From a virus: a stretch of 47,597 bases of DNA. The translations under genes were made by a program, and so were the position numbers. Below, piece after piece: positions 7,974-17,255 of the stretch. Under the pieces are notes generated by a model. That model was given only the letters and a program-made list of their open reading frames with translations, was not told the origin of the DNA and did no database searches. Where the stretch lies: the IMG/VR virus record IMGVR_UViG_3300047667_000608, positions 1 through 47,597 of that record; one strand, 5' to 3'. Position 1 is the first letter of the stretch, and each line of letters starts with the position of its first letter.

Positions 7974-8362
7974 GCGCTGAGGAAATCCGTCGAGACGTCC
8001 AAGAGGGCCTGATTGAAGCCGCAATTGCCACGGGCACGGGCGAGCTCAATGCCACCTTGGTCAAGCCCGCTTCGCGTACGGGTCCGGTCAACAGGCCCGT
8101 TTTTGGTCCGTCAGAAGAATTCACTGTGACCTGCGTGATCACGGACAACGAAGAATTCGGACGGCCAAGCTTGGTCCCTATTGAGGGCCTCATGCTAATG
8201 ATTGCAGCCTACGGGAAGAATTCCGCAGGCGCAGAAGTACTCATCGATATTACCACGTTGGACCGTATCCAAATGGGCGGGAAGACCTACACACCCCACG
8301 ACGTGAACCGAGTGTCCAACGGGGGCTTGGTGCTCATGTGGGAAGTCATGACGAAAACGTAG
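7970..8362 (+). CDS. Head-closure / stopper protein candidate
   Basis: The 130-residue product occupies the position of head-closure proteins (connector, stopper, neck, terminator order). The sequence is helical at the N-terminus (MSAEEIRRDVQEGLIEAAIATG) and beta-rich later (EFTVTCVITDNEEF, VLIDITTLDRIQMGGKTYTPHDVNRV), in keeping with small stopper beta barrels. It starts within the preceding stop (ATGA), and the next gene begins right after its stop. The assignment rests on order. Confidence 0.6.
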   Translation: MSAEEIRRDVQEGLIEAAIATGTGELNATLVKPASRTGPVNRPVFGPSEEFTVTCVITDNEEFGRPSLVPIEGLMLMIAAYGKNSAGAEVLIDITTLDRIQMGGKTYTPHDVNRVSNGGLVLMWEVMTKT

Positions 8363-8764
8363 ATGGGAACCTTTGGTGTAGAATTGGGGCGCAACGTCGT
8401 TCGGGCTAAAAAAGCCTCGCATGCGGTCATTGCGCTGTCCATTGAACAGATGATCACTCTGGCACAGTTGCCTATTCATCAGGGCGGGCGCATGCCCATT
8501 CTTACAGGAGCCCTTCGGGCTTCGCTCCGTATTCAGTTGATGGGTAGTGGGGCCATGTTTCAAGGGCTTGGTGCGCAATACCCCGCAATGCGCGCAATGG
8601 CAAACAGAGACGTAGTTCGTATTAGGTGGATGGCCCGCTACGCGTCATTCCAAGAGAAAGGGTGGAAAGGTAACGTGGGCAAGCACTTTGCGTCTAATGC
8701 CACGGCCCAATTCCCGAGGTTGTTGCGCATAAACACGGAAAGGTTCAACCAAAATGGCCTCTGA
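8363..8764 (+). CDS. Neck / tail-completion protein (gp10-like)
   Basis: The 133-residue protein has the pattern of HK97 gp10-type neck proteins: an N-terminal helix, a central segment of the type H.GRMPILTGALRASLRI, and YASFQEKGWKGNVGKHFASNATAQFP near the C-terminus. Such proteins join the capped head to the tail. The start codon immediately follows the previous stop, so translation is likely coupled, and its end overlaps the next gene by 11 bp. Confidence 0.65.
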   Translation: MGTFGVELGRNVVRAKKASHAVIALSIEQMITLAQLPIHQGGRMPILTGALRASLRIQLMGSGAMFQGLGAQYPAMRAMANRDVVRIRWMARYASFQEKGWKGNVGKHFASNATAQFPRLLRINTERFNQNGL

Positions 8765-9137
8765 AACGTTCGCCCAAGCCTGTGACACGCGCCTGCTCAC
8801 GTTAGTGGGGCTGCCCATGGTTCGTTGGCCCGCAGACGAGATTTCACAAGTAGTACCACGTTTCGAGGTGGACTTCACGGAGTTTGATTCTGACCCTGTG
8901 TCCTTAGGCGGCACGCACAAAGAAATGTACTTGTACCAAATCACCATCGTGGTGGCACGCGGGTCGGGACAATGGTACGCGCTACAAATGGTCGACAAGA
9001 TCAAGGCTTTGTTCCCCTACAACGATGTTATCACAGCGGGGCTTAAAGTTTCGGTTCGCCCTTCGGGGGGACCAACGCTAACCGATGACACTGAAATCGG
9101 AACTGTGGTGGGCATTCGCCTCCACTCATTCAACTAA
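8754..9137 (+). CDS. Tail terminator protein (DUF4128-like)
   Basis: The 127-residue product fits tail terminators by size, position before the tail tube gene, and alternating strands (PRFEVDFTEFDSDPVSLGG, HKEMYLYQITIVVARGSG) with a central helix ALQMVDKIKALFP. These proteins cap the growing tail and set its final length with the tape measure. The family label is by resemblance only. Confidence 0.6.
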   Translation: MASETFAQACDTRLLTLVGLPMVRWPADEISQVVPRFEVDFTEFDSDPVSLGGTHKEMYLYQITIVVARGSGQWYALQMVDKIKALFPYNDVITAGLKVSVRPSGGPTLTDDTEIGTVVGIRLHSFN

Positions 9138-9148
9138 GAGGATGCATC

Positions 9149-9427
9149 ATGCTCACCCCAACAACGAAAACTATCCCTGACACTCCAACACCACCCAAGA
9201 CCCGCCCGAATAAGGCCATGGTCACAACCCTCGAACTAATCTCAATCACGTCCCGCGACAATGCGCCTTTGGTAGTGTGCGGACGATGTGACGTGTCCAA
9301 GGGCGACAAAATTTCTGTGATTTTGCCCAACGATGTGACTTACGTCGGGACCGTTGCTACTGCCGAAGAACAGGGCGCGAACACAGCCGTTACTTTTGGA
9401 GGCACTTTCGAACCCGCCCCCAAGTAA
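9149..9427 (+). CDS. Small tail-region protein, unknown
   Basis: The 92-residue protein begins at ATG 9149 after AGAGGAT. Residues 1-25 are Pro/Thr-rich and probably disordered; the rest suggests a small beta barrel (VSKGDKISVILPNDVTYVG, TAVTFGGTFE). It lies between the tail terminator and tail tube genes. No family is recognised; an accessory neck or tail protein is possible. Confidence 0.55.
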   Translation: MLTPTTKTIPDTPTPPKTRPNKAMVTTLELISITSRDNAPLVVCGRCDVSKGDKISVILPNDVTYVGTVATAEEQGANTAVTFGGTFEPAPK

Positions 9428-9465
9428 ACTTCCGATAAACCCCAATCCCCATAATGGAGAATACC

Positions 9466-9912
9466 ATGTCTTTTGATACCGCAGCTGGTGCAGTCATTTC
9501 GTTTTCGGCAGCCCTCCCAGCAACCGTCGATGCAGCGGGCTACGTTGCCCTTACCTTCACAGCAGCTGTTGAAGTAACCGCCGTTGGCGAATTCGGGCGC
9601 ATGTATGCCCTCGTCAAGCACCAGCCTTTGGCCACCCGTGGCGTTAAGAAGGCCAAGGGTTCTTTCGACGATGGCCAGATCAAGCCCACAATGGCCTTCG
9701 ACAAAGCCGACGCAGGACAGCTCATTCTTGAGACTGCTGAACTGTCCGATTTGGCGATTTCTATCAAGATCATACTCGACGGTGGGGAAATCTTCTACAT
9801 GCAGGGCCTCGTTATGGGCCTGAGCCGCAGCATTGGTGAAAGCGATTCTATCGTGATCATGACGCCAACTATCGAAGTGGTGTCGGATTCGATCGTAGAG
9901 GTCGCTGCCTAA
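9466..9912 (+). CDS. Major tail tube protein
   Basis: The 148-residue product starts at ATG 9466; the earlier ATG at 9454 overlaps the TGGAGA ribosome site. It is beta-rich (VISFSAALPATVDAAGYVALTFT) and contains a LVKHQPLATRGVKKAKGSFDDG segment followed by LSDLAISIKIILDGGEIFYMQGLVMGL, typical of siphovirus tail tube proteins, which stack as hexameric rings. Place directly before the chaperone pair and tape measure supports the call. Confidence 0.8.
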   Translation: MSFDTAAGAVISFSAALPATVDAAGYVALTFTAAVEVTAVGEFGRMYALVKHQPLATRGVKKAKGSFDDGQIKPTMAFDKADAGQLILETAELSDLAISIKIILDGGEIFYMQGLVMGLSRSIGESDSIVIMTPTIEVVSDSIVEVAA

Positions 9913-9933
9913 GAAATCCAGAGGAATCTGGAC

Positions 9934-9967
9934 GGGGCTCGGTGTTTTTCAGGTTGCGCTGAGCCCC
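9934..9967 (+). other. RNA hairpin after the tail tube gene
   Basis: GGGGCTC (9934-9940) pairs with GAGCCCC (9961-9967), and the stem can extend inward by about four pairs with wobbles. A T-run lies in the loop and not after the stem, so it is not a standard terminator. It lies between the abundant tail tube message and the low-level chaperone genes. Confidence 0.5.
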
Positions 9968-10001
9968 ACTATTACAGACCTGAGTTATCTGGAGAATTAA
10001 C

Positions 10002-10466
10002 ATGACTAACATCACCAAGCACGACGTTCGTAAATCAGCCACTGAGGGCGCGAATTTTTACCTTCGGGACCCCGTCACATTTAAAGTCATCGAGGTCGTC
10101 ATCGACGCAGACGAGAACTCGGACTATTCCAAAACGCCAACTTTCCGCATGCAAGGCATGGACAGCCCCGCGTATCGTCGGGCCGTGGCGCACCGTTCGG
10201 CTATGCGCCAGAACCGCCGCAAGCAGAAAGACGTTACGACAGGCACCGTGATCCTTGAGATTGCTGATGGCATGTACGACGATGAGTGTCGCAACCTTTC
10301 GGCGGTTGTGGATTCTTGGTCCAACATCGAAGATGATAATGGGTCCATTGAGTTCACGCGCGAAGCCGCGTACAAACTGTTCGCAGATTTCCCGTGGATC
10401 AAAGAACAAGCTGAGGCGTTTATCTCGGATCGGGCGAATTTCTTGGGAAACGACGAGAAGCCCTAG
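10002..10466 (+). CDS. Tail assembly chaperone (gpG-like)
   Basis: The 154-residue protein occupies the lambda G position between tail tube and tape measure. It is mostly helical in the second half (SIEFTREAAYKLFADFPWIKEQAEAFISDRANF). It starts at ATG 10002 after TGGAGAA. A slippery heptamer GGGAAAC at 10445-10451, read in frame as G GGA AAC, lies 15 bases before the stop and lets some ribosomes continue in the -1 frame. The chaperone coats the tape measure during tail assembly. Confidence 0.75.
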   Translation: MTNITKHDVRKSATEGANFYLRDPVTFKVIEVVIDADENSDYSKTPTFRMQGMDSPAYRRAVAHRSAMRQNRRKQKDVTTGTVILEIADGMYDDECRNLSAVVDSWSNIEDDNGSIEFTREAAYKLFADFPWIKEQAEAFISDRANFLGNDEKP

Positions 10467-10507
10467 AATTATGGGCTCGACAAAGGGGGTGGCTTGACGC
10501 CACCCCC
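10445..10507 (+). promoter_or_regulatory. Programmed -1 frameshift site (GGGAAAC) with downstream hairpin
   Basis: G GGA AAC at 10445-10451 fits the X XXY YYZ rule, and the shifted codons GGG AAA keep tRNA pairing; lambda uses the close variant GGGAAAG. The arms GGGGGTGGC (10485-10493) and GCCACCCCC (10499-10507) make a perfect 9-bp GC-rich stem, somewhat farther away than classical stimulatory structures. Confidence 0.75.
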
Positions 10508-10873
10508 TTAAACGGAACCACGCGTAACGGAATCCCAAGTCGCGACACGTTGCCTCCAATAGACTGCTTGGACGTCCCCGTGGCAGAAGACTTGTTACGC
10601 TTGGGCATGATGGTCAACACCCCAATGGGCAGCACTTCTCTCACGTACGCTGACATCAATGAGTGGGCCAAAGCCCTACAAATTGAAGTTACGGGAACTC
10701 AAGCCGAGACCATGGTTATGATGAGCGAACACTACACGCATGAGTTTAAGATCGCGTCTAATACGAAGGGGTCACACACGAGGCCTTACCGTGTTAGCAC
10801 TGACAAAGAAGACGTATCCAATCGCTTAAAGACGTTCTTTAGGTCGTCCAAGAAAGTGAAAAACAATGGCTAA
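10451..10873 (+). CDS. Tail assembly chaperone extension by -1 frameshift (gpGT-like)
   Basis: The -1 frame is open from 10451 to the stop at 10873 with no good ATG start near its beginning, as expected for the T part of a G-T pair. Slippage at GGGAAAC (10445-10451) would make a fusion of about 290 residues: 150 from the G frame and 140 from this frame. A strong hairpin (10485-10507) stands 33 bases downstream. The C-terminus has a Lys/Arg-rich tail. The last 8 bp overlap the tape measure start. Fusion is inferred from sequence design. Confidence 0.75.
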   Translation, partial: RREALELWARQRGWLDATPLNGTTRNGIPSRDTLPPIDCLDVPVAEDLLRLGMMVNTPMGSTSLTYADINEWAKALQIEVTGTQAETMVMMSEHYTHEFKIASNTKGSHTRPYRVSTDKEDVSNRLKTFFRSSKKVKNNG

Positions 10874-13800
10874 TCTCAACTTGCTGGACATTGAAGTTCG
10901 TTCCTCGGGGGCCCAAGAGGCAGCTCGGGAATTGGACGCTCTTACGGCCTCGGGCATCCGCGCGGAAGGCGCAGCCCTGCGTATGGGCAATGCGTTAGGG
11001 ACGGCCTCGAACAGGGCCAAGACGTATCAGGGGCAAGTCCAAAAAGCGGGCATGCACACCACAAACCTTACATGGCAGTTGAACGACATCGGGGTCATGT
11101 TGGCTTCGGGTCAGAACCCCTTCATGCTTGCGATGCAACAAGGTACTCAGATCACCCAGATTTTCTCTCAAATGGGTGGTACAGGCAAGCAGGCTTTCGC
11201 AGGGATTGTGGCTGCGGCAAAGAGTATGATTACGCCTCTTAACGTAATGACTATCGGGGCAATCGCAGGGGGCGCAGCGCTACTGTATTGGGCCCGCTCC
11301 GCGATAAACGGGGGCGAGGAAGCTATGACCCTCGAAGACCGGATTGAGGACCTTTCCAGCACTCTTAAGGAATGGGGCGACGACCTAGACAAAATGGCCG
11401 ACAATAGTGCCCTTGCAGACAGGTTTGGTAAAGACGCGGAAGCTGCTAGGCAGTTCCTGAGCGAAATATCTAGTATCACGTCTGGGGAACTGCAACGGAG
11501 TTTCACAACCGCGCTTGGGGACCTCAATGACCCCTTCGGTTTGGAAAACACCATGAAGGGCTTACAGCTTGGGTCAGTCGCGGACCAGTTGGGCTTGGAC
11601 AGGGCTTTCTTCGTATTCACGGATAACGCTCGCGAAGCACGGGAAGTAGTAGACGGGATCGCCCAAGCGGGCATCAACGTGGCCAACGGCCTGAATTCGG
11701 CTCTTGCCACGGGGTCTTTCGCAGCGCAGAGAGAAGCCGCCGAAAACTTACTCGCTACGTACACTGAGTTAGCTGACGCGAACGGGGTCCGTACCGCGTC
11801 TGAGAATGAGTACATCAGAAAGCTGACGGACGTAGTTACCCTGATGCAGGAGTTCAGGGCCTCCACGGAAGAACTCAGCGTGGCGAATCGTACGTTCGTT
11901 GATCAAATGGAGAAATCCCTCGACGTGGCCGAAGACCGCCTTGAGAGCGAACTCGAAATGACCACGGACATGCAGCAACGCAGCCGTTTACAAAACGCCC
12001 TGAATAACCTCGGGTCGGAAAGCTTGGGCTATCTGCGGGAACAAGCCGCCGTAGAGCGCCAGATTTTCGCTACCCTGCTCGATCAACAAGGCACCAAGGG
12101 TGTTCAAAAGGCTGACCTGTTGGCACAATTCGACGCGTTGAAAGCGATCGAAGAAACTACCTTTAACATTGCAGCGGCTAAAGCCGCGTCGGACACTGCC
12201 GCCAAAGAACTCACGGAAATTATGGGGATCAGCGCCGAATTGAAGGGGCAAATCGACTTACAGCGGACCCTGAACACGTACGGGGAAGAGAGCCTGCAGT
12301 ACAGGCAGGCGTCGTTGCAGGCGTCCCAAGACGCTCTGGAAGCCGAATTGGACCTAGTGAACGCGACACAGACCCAAAAAGACGCCATTCTCGCCTTGAA
12401 CGCGACTTGGTGGATGATGTCTAACCCCATTGAACAAGCGACCGAACGCACGCGTGGTCTCACTAGCATGATTTCTGGGGCGAACTCCATGGCTATCGCC
12501 TTGGTCCGCAATCTGGGCATGGTCCCTACGGCAATGGCCGGACTGGGCAACGACGTCGTCGCTCAAATTTCAGCTATGCGTCAGGCCAACGCTTCCTTGA
12601 CGGATCAGATACAGAATGGCTCCGACGCGCGTGTTGCGGCTGTGAGAGCTGAACGCGACGCGATCTTGAACCGTATGGAAATTGACGGCGTGGACATGGT
12701 CGCGCAAACGGCACGCATTGCCACGATGGACCGTGAGATTGAAACCCTTGAGGGTTTGGCTACTCAAAACAATGCCCTTGCGGGCACCTTAGACGACATG
12801 AATAGTTCCACTAAGGACGCCGCAGGGGGCACAGCCGCACTGTCGGACGCCGCGAAAGACGCCACGAAATCTCTGGAGGAGCTTGAGACCTCGATGCGTC
12901 GGGCACTGGAAGATGCACGTACACCCCTTGAGGTTTTCAATGAGGGCCTAGCTGAATTAGCTCTGCTGGCTGATTATGCCGCTAGCAAAGGTGTCGATTT
13001 CGGGCAGGCGTATAGCGTGGCCCTGCGTGAGTTACAACAGGAGCTGGGCAACAGCGTCCCCATGGTGGGCGAGCTTTCAGATGCTTTCGGGGATTGGGTC
13101 GCTGGGGGCTTCAACGATTTCGATGACATGTTGAGAAACATGCTGAACAGCTTCAAGTCTACGATTTCGCAGATGGTCTCCACAGCTGTTTCCAACCCAA
13201 TCAAGCTGACCCTGACGGGTGCTGGGGGCTCGGCGGGCGCATTGGCAGGCGGCGGTGGCGGTGGCGGTGGCGGTGGCATTCTGGGCAACATTGGCATGGG
13301 CGGTGGCATCTTGGGCTCGTTTATGTCTGGGGGCGCGGGTCTTGTCACGTCTATGATGGGTGGTGGCGGTCTGGCAAGCGCAGGCACTTACATGAGCGCA
13401 GTTCTGGGCGGCGCGACCAGCAGCTTGGCGGGCTTCGCAGCGGCGGCGGGCGCGATTGCTTTACCATTGCTCGCCGTGGCCGCTGTGTTCTCGTTCTTCC
13501 AAAAGAAGACCAAACAACTCGACGCAGGTATACGCCTGACGGTCGACGGCATGGACACGCTGGTCGAGACATTCAACAAGACTGAAACCAAGAAATTCTG
13601 GGGTCTGTCGAAGAAGACCAGCACGGATTTCGACCCAGCCGAGGCAAGCCTTGCAGACCCACTCACCCTAATTGTTAACGAAATTCAAAAGTCAGTCCTG
13701 AACATGGCGGGCGTGCTCGGCGTTGGGGCTGACGCTTACGAAGACTTTACACATCAGATCAAGCTGTCAACCAAAGGCATGTCAGACGAGGAAGCGCAAC

Positions 13801-16800
13801 AGGCTGTTTCTGAGGCACTGCAGGGCGTCGGGGATGCTTTCGCGGGTATGACGCCTGACCTTGGTCGGTTCACGCGGGAAGGCGAAACGTTTAGTGGGAC
13901 GCTCACGCGTATCGTGGGGGACCTAGGCGCAGTCAACTTAATAATGGACACCCTTAGCCACACCCTACAGGACGCTTCAGTCATTGGGGCGGGCACCGCG
14001 TCAGATTTCGTGGCAATGTTCGGCGGCATCCAAGCTATGAACACGGCGACAACGGAGTTCTTCATGGGCTTTTACTCGGACGCAGAACGGTTCGCCACGG
14101 CATCACGTCAGATTGAGGCCCAATTCGCCGCACTGAATGTTTCGATGCCACGGAGCCGTACGGAATTCCGTGCAATGGTAGACGCTCTGGACCTAAACAC
14201 GCTTTCGGGTCGCCAGATGTACGCCAGTCTTGTTTCGATGTCGGGTGCCCTGAATAACGTGTTACCATTGGTCGCCGACTTCACAGCTGCGATGGAAACC
14301 ATGGTGGGTTCAATCACTACGGAAATCGACGTGATGATTGGTAACACAAGTAGTTCCATGCGAGCCAACGAACAGGCGGCGGCACTCTGGTACAACACGG
14401 CCACAACCCTACGCGAATTCATCGCTGACTTGCGTGGAACGTCATCTGAGCTCACCAGCGCAACACAGGCACGGGCATTCGCTGAGACCCGCTTCCAAGC
14501 CCTTCTTGCGGCAACGCTCGCTGGGGACAACGAAGCGGCGTCTAATCTGAGTGGCGCGGCTTCCACGTTGCTGAGTAACACACGAGCCACGGCGAACACG
14601 GCGCTCGAAGTTGCCCGTGCGGAAGCTCGTATCCTGAGCGACCTCCAGCTTGCTTCGGGGGTGTCCGACATCGAAGGTGCTCGTCATGATGCTGTCGCGG
14701 GTCTTCTCGGTCAGCAGGTCGAATTGCTTAATACGGTGCGCGACGCGATCAACAACGGCGACCCAATTTCACCGACTGACATTGATGGCTTAAACGCTCA
14801 ACTTGGTGCGTTGGAAGCGGCCATCGCAGAGGCTGAAATGATCAACTACGCGTTCCTCAAAGAGCGCATGAATGTCGCTGTTGACCTCGTCGCAGACGCG
14901 GACATTCCTGCAGCGCTACGCACTATGCTGGATAACGCTGCGACGGGCATTGTTGCGAACATAACGTACATTGCACGCGCGGAAGGCCTAACGCCTGATC
15001 TACGGTGGTTAGCGCTGACGTCGTCTTCGCAGCTTATCAAAACCATTGACCTCGTTGTAGGTAAAGAGCTCGACGCGAACACGTCTCGTATCGCGCTCAA
15101 TCAAGTCGGGTCACTGACCAAGACAGTCAACATGATTGTAGGCACAACCTTGAGCCCGATAGACAAGCGCATCGCCCTTGCGGGGTCGTCCGAGCTTGCA
15201 CGCGTGGTGAACGTGACTCTTGATTCCGGTTCAAACGATAACGCCATGCGTTTGGCCTTGGGTAACTTGGGGACATACGCGGTTGCGGTCCAAGCATCCC
15301 TGTCCGCATCAGAAGATGTTCGACAGATCGTATTCGGGGACGCAGGCCCATACGCAGCAATGGTAGAGGCGTCGTTCTCTGGTCTTTCCAACCACGCGCA
15401 GCGGGTATTGCTAGAACAGCAGGGCGATTACTCGGTCAGGGTTCTTGGCGTGTTGTTCAGTGGCATTTCGGCCCCTCTTAAAGCCCTGATGCTGAACGCC
15501 AACACAACAGCAATCCGGAACGTGACCGTCGCTGCTGTGCTTCCGAATTCCATGACAGACGAGCAGCGCGAACTATTGCTGGCTCAATCCCAAAGCCTCA
15601 CCAAGACAATAAATGGCATTCTTAATCTTGTCGGGTTTGGCCCTGATGAGTTGGCTATGCTTCGCAGTGAGGACGGGGTCGTGAACAACAAATGGCTTCG
15701 GGGCCACCTTGAGCTTATCGCTATGGGGCCTGATGAGTTGGCAATGCTTCGGATGCAGAATCAAACCCGCCGAAAGGACATCGTGGGCAACGTTGCTTTC
15801 CGCGACATGCAAGCTAATGACTGGAAGCTCTTCCATATGCGCTACGAGAAAAGCGGCAAGGACATCGTGGGCAACGTTGCTTTCCGCGACATGAAAGCTA
15901 ATGACTGGAAGCTCTTCCATATGCGCTACGAGAAAAGCGGCAAAGATATCCTCGGCAACGTGGCCTTCCGTGACATGTCAGTTAACGACTGGGCGCTGTT
16001 TCACATGGAGAACCAAGAATTCTACAAGTCCATTCTCGGCAACGTGGAATTCGAAGGTATGAACGGTGAAACTTGGAAGCTGTTCGACATGGAGGACGAA
16101 CGTTACGGCAAGGACATCGTGGGCAACGTTGCTTTCCGTGGTATGAGCGCTAATGACTGGAAGCTCTTCCATATGCGCTACGAGAAAAGCGGCAAGGATA
16201 TCATTGGTAACGTTGGTTTCCGTGACATGAGCCGAACAGACTGGGACCTGTTCTTTATGGAGGATGAAGACTACGTCAAGACGATTTCTGGTGACGTGAA
16301 CACAGCGTCTATCACCAAGAAAGATCAAGCGTTGTTGGACATGAGCAACCAACTTCGCGTCAAGACGATTTCTGGTGTGGTGAACCTGTCTTCTATCACC
16401 GCACAACAGCAAAAGTTCCTTGACGCTGTGTCTGGCAGTACAAGCGGCCAGATCACTCTGGGGGGTTCGTTCAAGTTCGATCCAGCAAGTGGGTTCTCGT
16501 CTTGGTTCAGTGATACAACTAAGACTAACATTAGTAACCCAATGACGGCCCTTAAGGAGTCCCTTACTGCCCTGTCCGACACGCTCCACGAACAGGCTGG
16601 AACCACACCAGAGAATCCGGATGCTGCTCGCTGGCAGAACCTTCTGGGTCTGGCTACGTCCGAGCGTGGAGACACGATGGCTCAGGCGAACAGGGTCATC
16701 GGGAACATCGAAACTCTTGAACGCAATACGGGCGTGTCCCTGCGCAACGGTTCGGAGGACGCACGGCTCGGCCTGAACGCAAACGGGGGCATAGATTACA

Positions 16801-17255
16801 AAGCCACCAGTTTCGCCTATAGCGCTGGTTCTGACATTGACGCATTTCGGGATGCGTTTTACGGGCCGGAAGGTCTGGAAGCGCAACTCAACGCAATCGG
16901 ACAACGGCCCATGTGGCAGCAACTCAGGATTGAACAGTTGCGAGAGCAGTTGCGCAGCGTGGGTGCGATTCCGGCATACGCGAACGGCACGGATTTTCAC
17001 GCTGGCGGGATAGCGAGCGTGGGCGAAAACGGGCAGGAATATGTGGACTTGCCACGCGGGTCTAGGGTGCACACTGCCGAAGCCTCACGGGCGATGGGGG
17101 ACAACACAAGACTTGAGCTACAAGTTGCAGAATTAACCGCAGAGGTAGTGAAAATGGCGGACGTAAACAAACAACTTATGGTGAATGGCAACCGCGACCT
17201 TCGCAAGATTCGCACAATCGAAGAAACCAGACAATCGGAGGCCGTGGTAGTATGA
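10866..17255 (+). CDS. Tail tape measure protein
   Basis: At 2,129 residues this is the longest gene. The N-terminus (LNLLDIEVRSSGAQEAARELDALTAS) and a NLTWQLNDIGVMLASGQNPFMLAMQQGTQI segment are typical of tape measures. A Gly-run and hydrophobic region follow near residues 790-880. From about 1,364 to 1,860 it consists of repeats of about 28 residues (strand, then DWKLFHM-type helix). The C-terminus has the usual GTDFHAGGIASVGENGQEY followed by VDLPRGSRV. It sets tail length and may enter the host envelope. By the usual residue-to-length rule a very long tail, of the order of 300 nm, would follow. Confidence 0.95.
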   Translation: MANLNLLDIEVRSSGAQEAARELDALTASGIRAEGAALRMGNALGTASNRAKTYQGQVQKAGMHTTNLTWQLNDIGVMLASGQNPFMLAMQQGTQITQIFSQMGGTGKQAFAGIVAAAKSMITPLNVMTIGAIAGGAALLYWARSAINGGEEAMTLEDRIEDLSSTLKEWGDDLDKMADNSALADRFGKDAEAARQFLSEISSITSGELQRSFTTALGDLNDPFGLENTMKGLQLGSVADQLGLDRAFFVFTDNAREAREVVDGIAQAGINVANGLNSALATGSFAAQREAAENLLATYTELADANGVRTASENEYIRKLTDVVTLMQEFRASTEELSVANRTFVDQMEKSLDVAEDRLESELEMTTDMQQRSRLQNALNNLGSESLGYLREQAAVERQIFATLLDQQGTKGVQKADLLAQFDALKAIEETTFNIAAAKAASDTAAKELTEIMGISAELKGQIDLQRTLNTYGEESLQYRQASLQASQDALEAELDLVNATQTQKDAILALNATWWMMSNPIEQATERTRGLTSMISGANSMAIALVRNLGMVPTAMAGLGNDVVAQISAMRQANASLTDQIQNGSDARVAAVRAERDAILNRMEIDGVDMVAQTARIATMDREIETLEGLATQNNALAGTLDDMNSSTKDAAGGTAALSDAAKDATKSLEELETSMRRALEDARTPLEVFNEGLAELALLADYAASKGVDFGQAYSVALRELQQELGNSVPMVGELSDAFGDWVAGGFNDFDDMLRNMLNSFKSTISQMVSTAVSNPIKLTLTGAGGSAGALAGGGGGGGGGGILGNIGMGGGILGSFMSGGAGLVTSMMGGGGLASAGTYMSAVLGGATSSLAGFAAAAGAIALPLLAVAAVFSFFQKKTKQLDAGIRLTVDGMDTLVETFNKTETKKFWGLSKKTSTDFDPAEASLADPLTLIVNEIQKSVLNMAGVLGVGADAYEDFTHQIKLSTKGMSDEEAQQAVSEALQGVGDAFAGMTPDLGRFTREGETFSGTLTRIVGDLGAVNLIMDTLSHTLQDASVIGAGTASDFVAMFGGIQAMNTATTEFFMGFYSDAERFATASRQIEAQFAALNVSMPRSRTEFRAMVDALDLNTLSGRQMYASLVSMSGALNNVLPLVADFTAAMETMVGSITTEIDVMIGNTSSSMRANEQAAALWYNTATTLREFIADLRGTSSELTSATQARAFAETRFQALLAATLAGDNEAASNLSGAASTLLSNTRATANTALEVARAEARILSDLQLASGVSDIEGARHDAVAGLLGQQVELLNTVRDAINNGDPISPTDIDGLNAQLGALEAAIAEAEMINYAFLKERMNVAVDLVADADIPAALRTMLDNAATGIVANITYIARAEGLTPDLRWLALTSSSQLIKTIDLVVGKELDANTSRIALNQVGSLTKTVNMIVGTTLSPIDKRIALAGSSELARVVNVTLDSGSNDNAMRLALGNLGTYAVAVQASLSASEDVRQIVFGDAGPYAAMVEASFSGLSNHAQRVLLEQQGDYSVRVLGVLFSGISAPLKALMLNANTTAIRNVTVAAVLPNSMTDEQRELLLAQSQSLTKTINGILNLVGFGPDELAMLRSEDGVVNNKWLRGHLELIAMGPDELAMLRMQNQTRRKDIVGNVAFRDMQANDWKLFHMRYEKSGKDIVGNVAFRDMKANDWKLFHMRYEKSGKDILGNVAFRDMSVNDWALFHMENQEFYKSILGNVEFEGMNGETWKLFDMEDERYGKDIVGNVAFRGMSANDWKLFHMRYEKSGKDIIGNVGFRDMSRTDWDLFFMEDEDYVKTISGDVNTASITKKDQALLDMSNQLRVKTISGVVNLSSITAQQQKFLDAVSGSTSGQITLGGSFKFDPASGFSSWFSDTTKTNISNPMTALKESLTALSDTLHEQAGTTPENPDAARWQNLLGLATSERGDTMAQANRVIGNIETLERNTGVSLRNGSEDARLGLNANGGIDYKATSFAYSAGSDIDAFRDAFYGPEGLEAQLNAIGQRPMWQQLRIEQLREQLRSVGAIPAYANGTDFHAGGIASVGENGQEYVDLPRGSRVHTAEASRAMGDNTRLELQVAELTAEVVKMADVNKQLMVNGNRDLRKIRTIEETRQSEAVVV
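15774..16277 (+). repeat. Six 84-bp tandem repeats in the tape measure gene
   Basis: Six units of 84 bp (28 codons) start at 15774, 15858, 15942, 16026, 16110 and 16194. Units 1 and 2 are almost identical in DNA, unit 5 is close to them, and units 3, 4 and 6 have diverged. The encoded unit is KDIVGNVAFRDM followed by a linker and DWKLFHMRYEKSG. More diverged protein repeats flank the block on both sides. The pattern suggests recent unequal recombination that changes tail length in 28-residue steps. Confidence 0.9.

Noticed and set aside
12974-13387. Pro-rich antisense frame
   Set aside because: The Pro-run is just the reverse complement of the Gly-run in the tape measure.
15978-17072. A 364-residue open frame antisense to the tape measure gene
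   Set aside because: It mirrors the repeated and GC-biased coding strand, has no ribosome site, and would conflict with the late operon.
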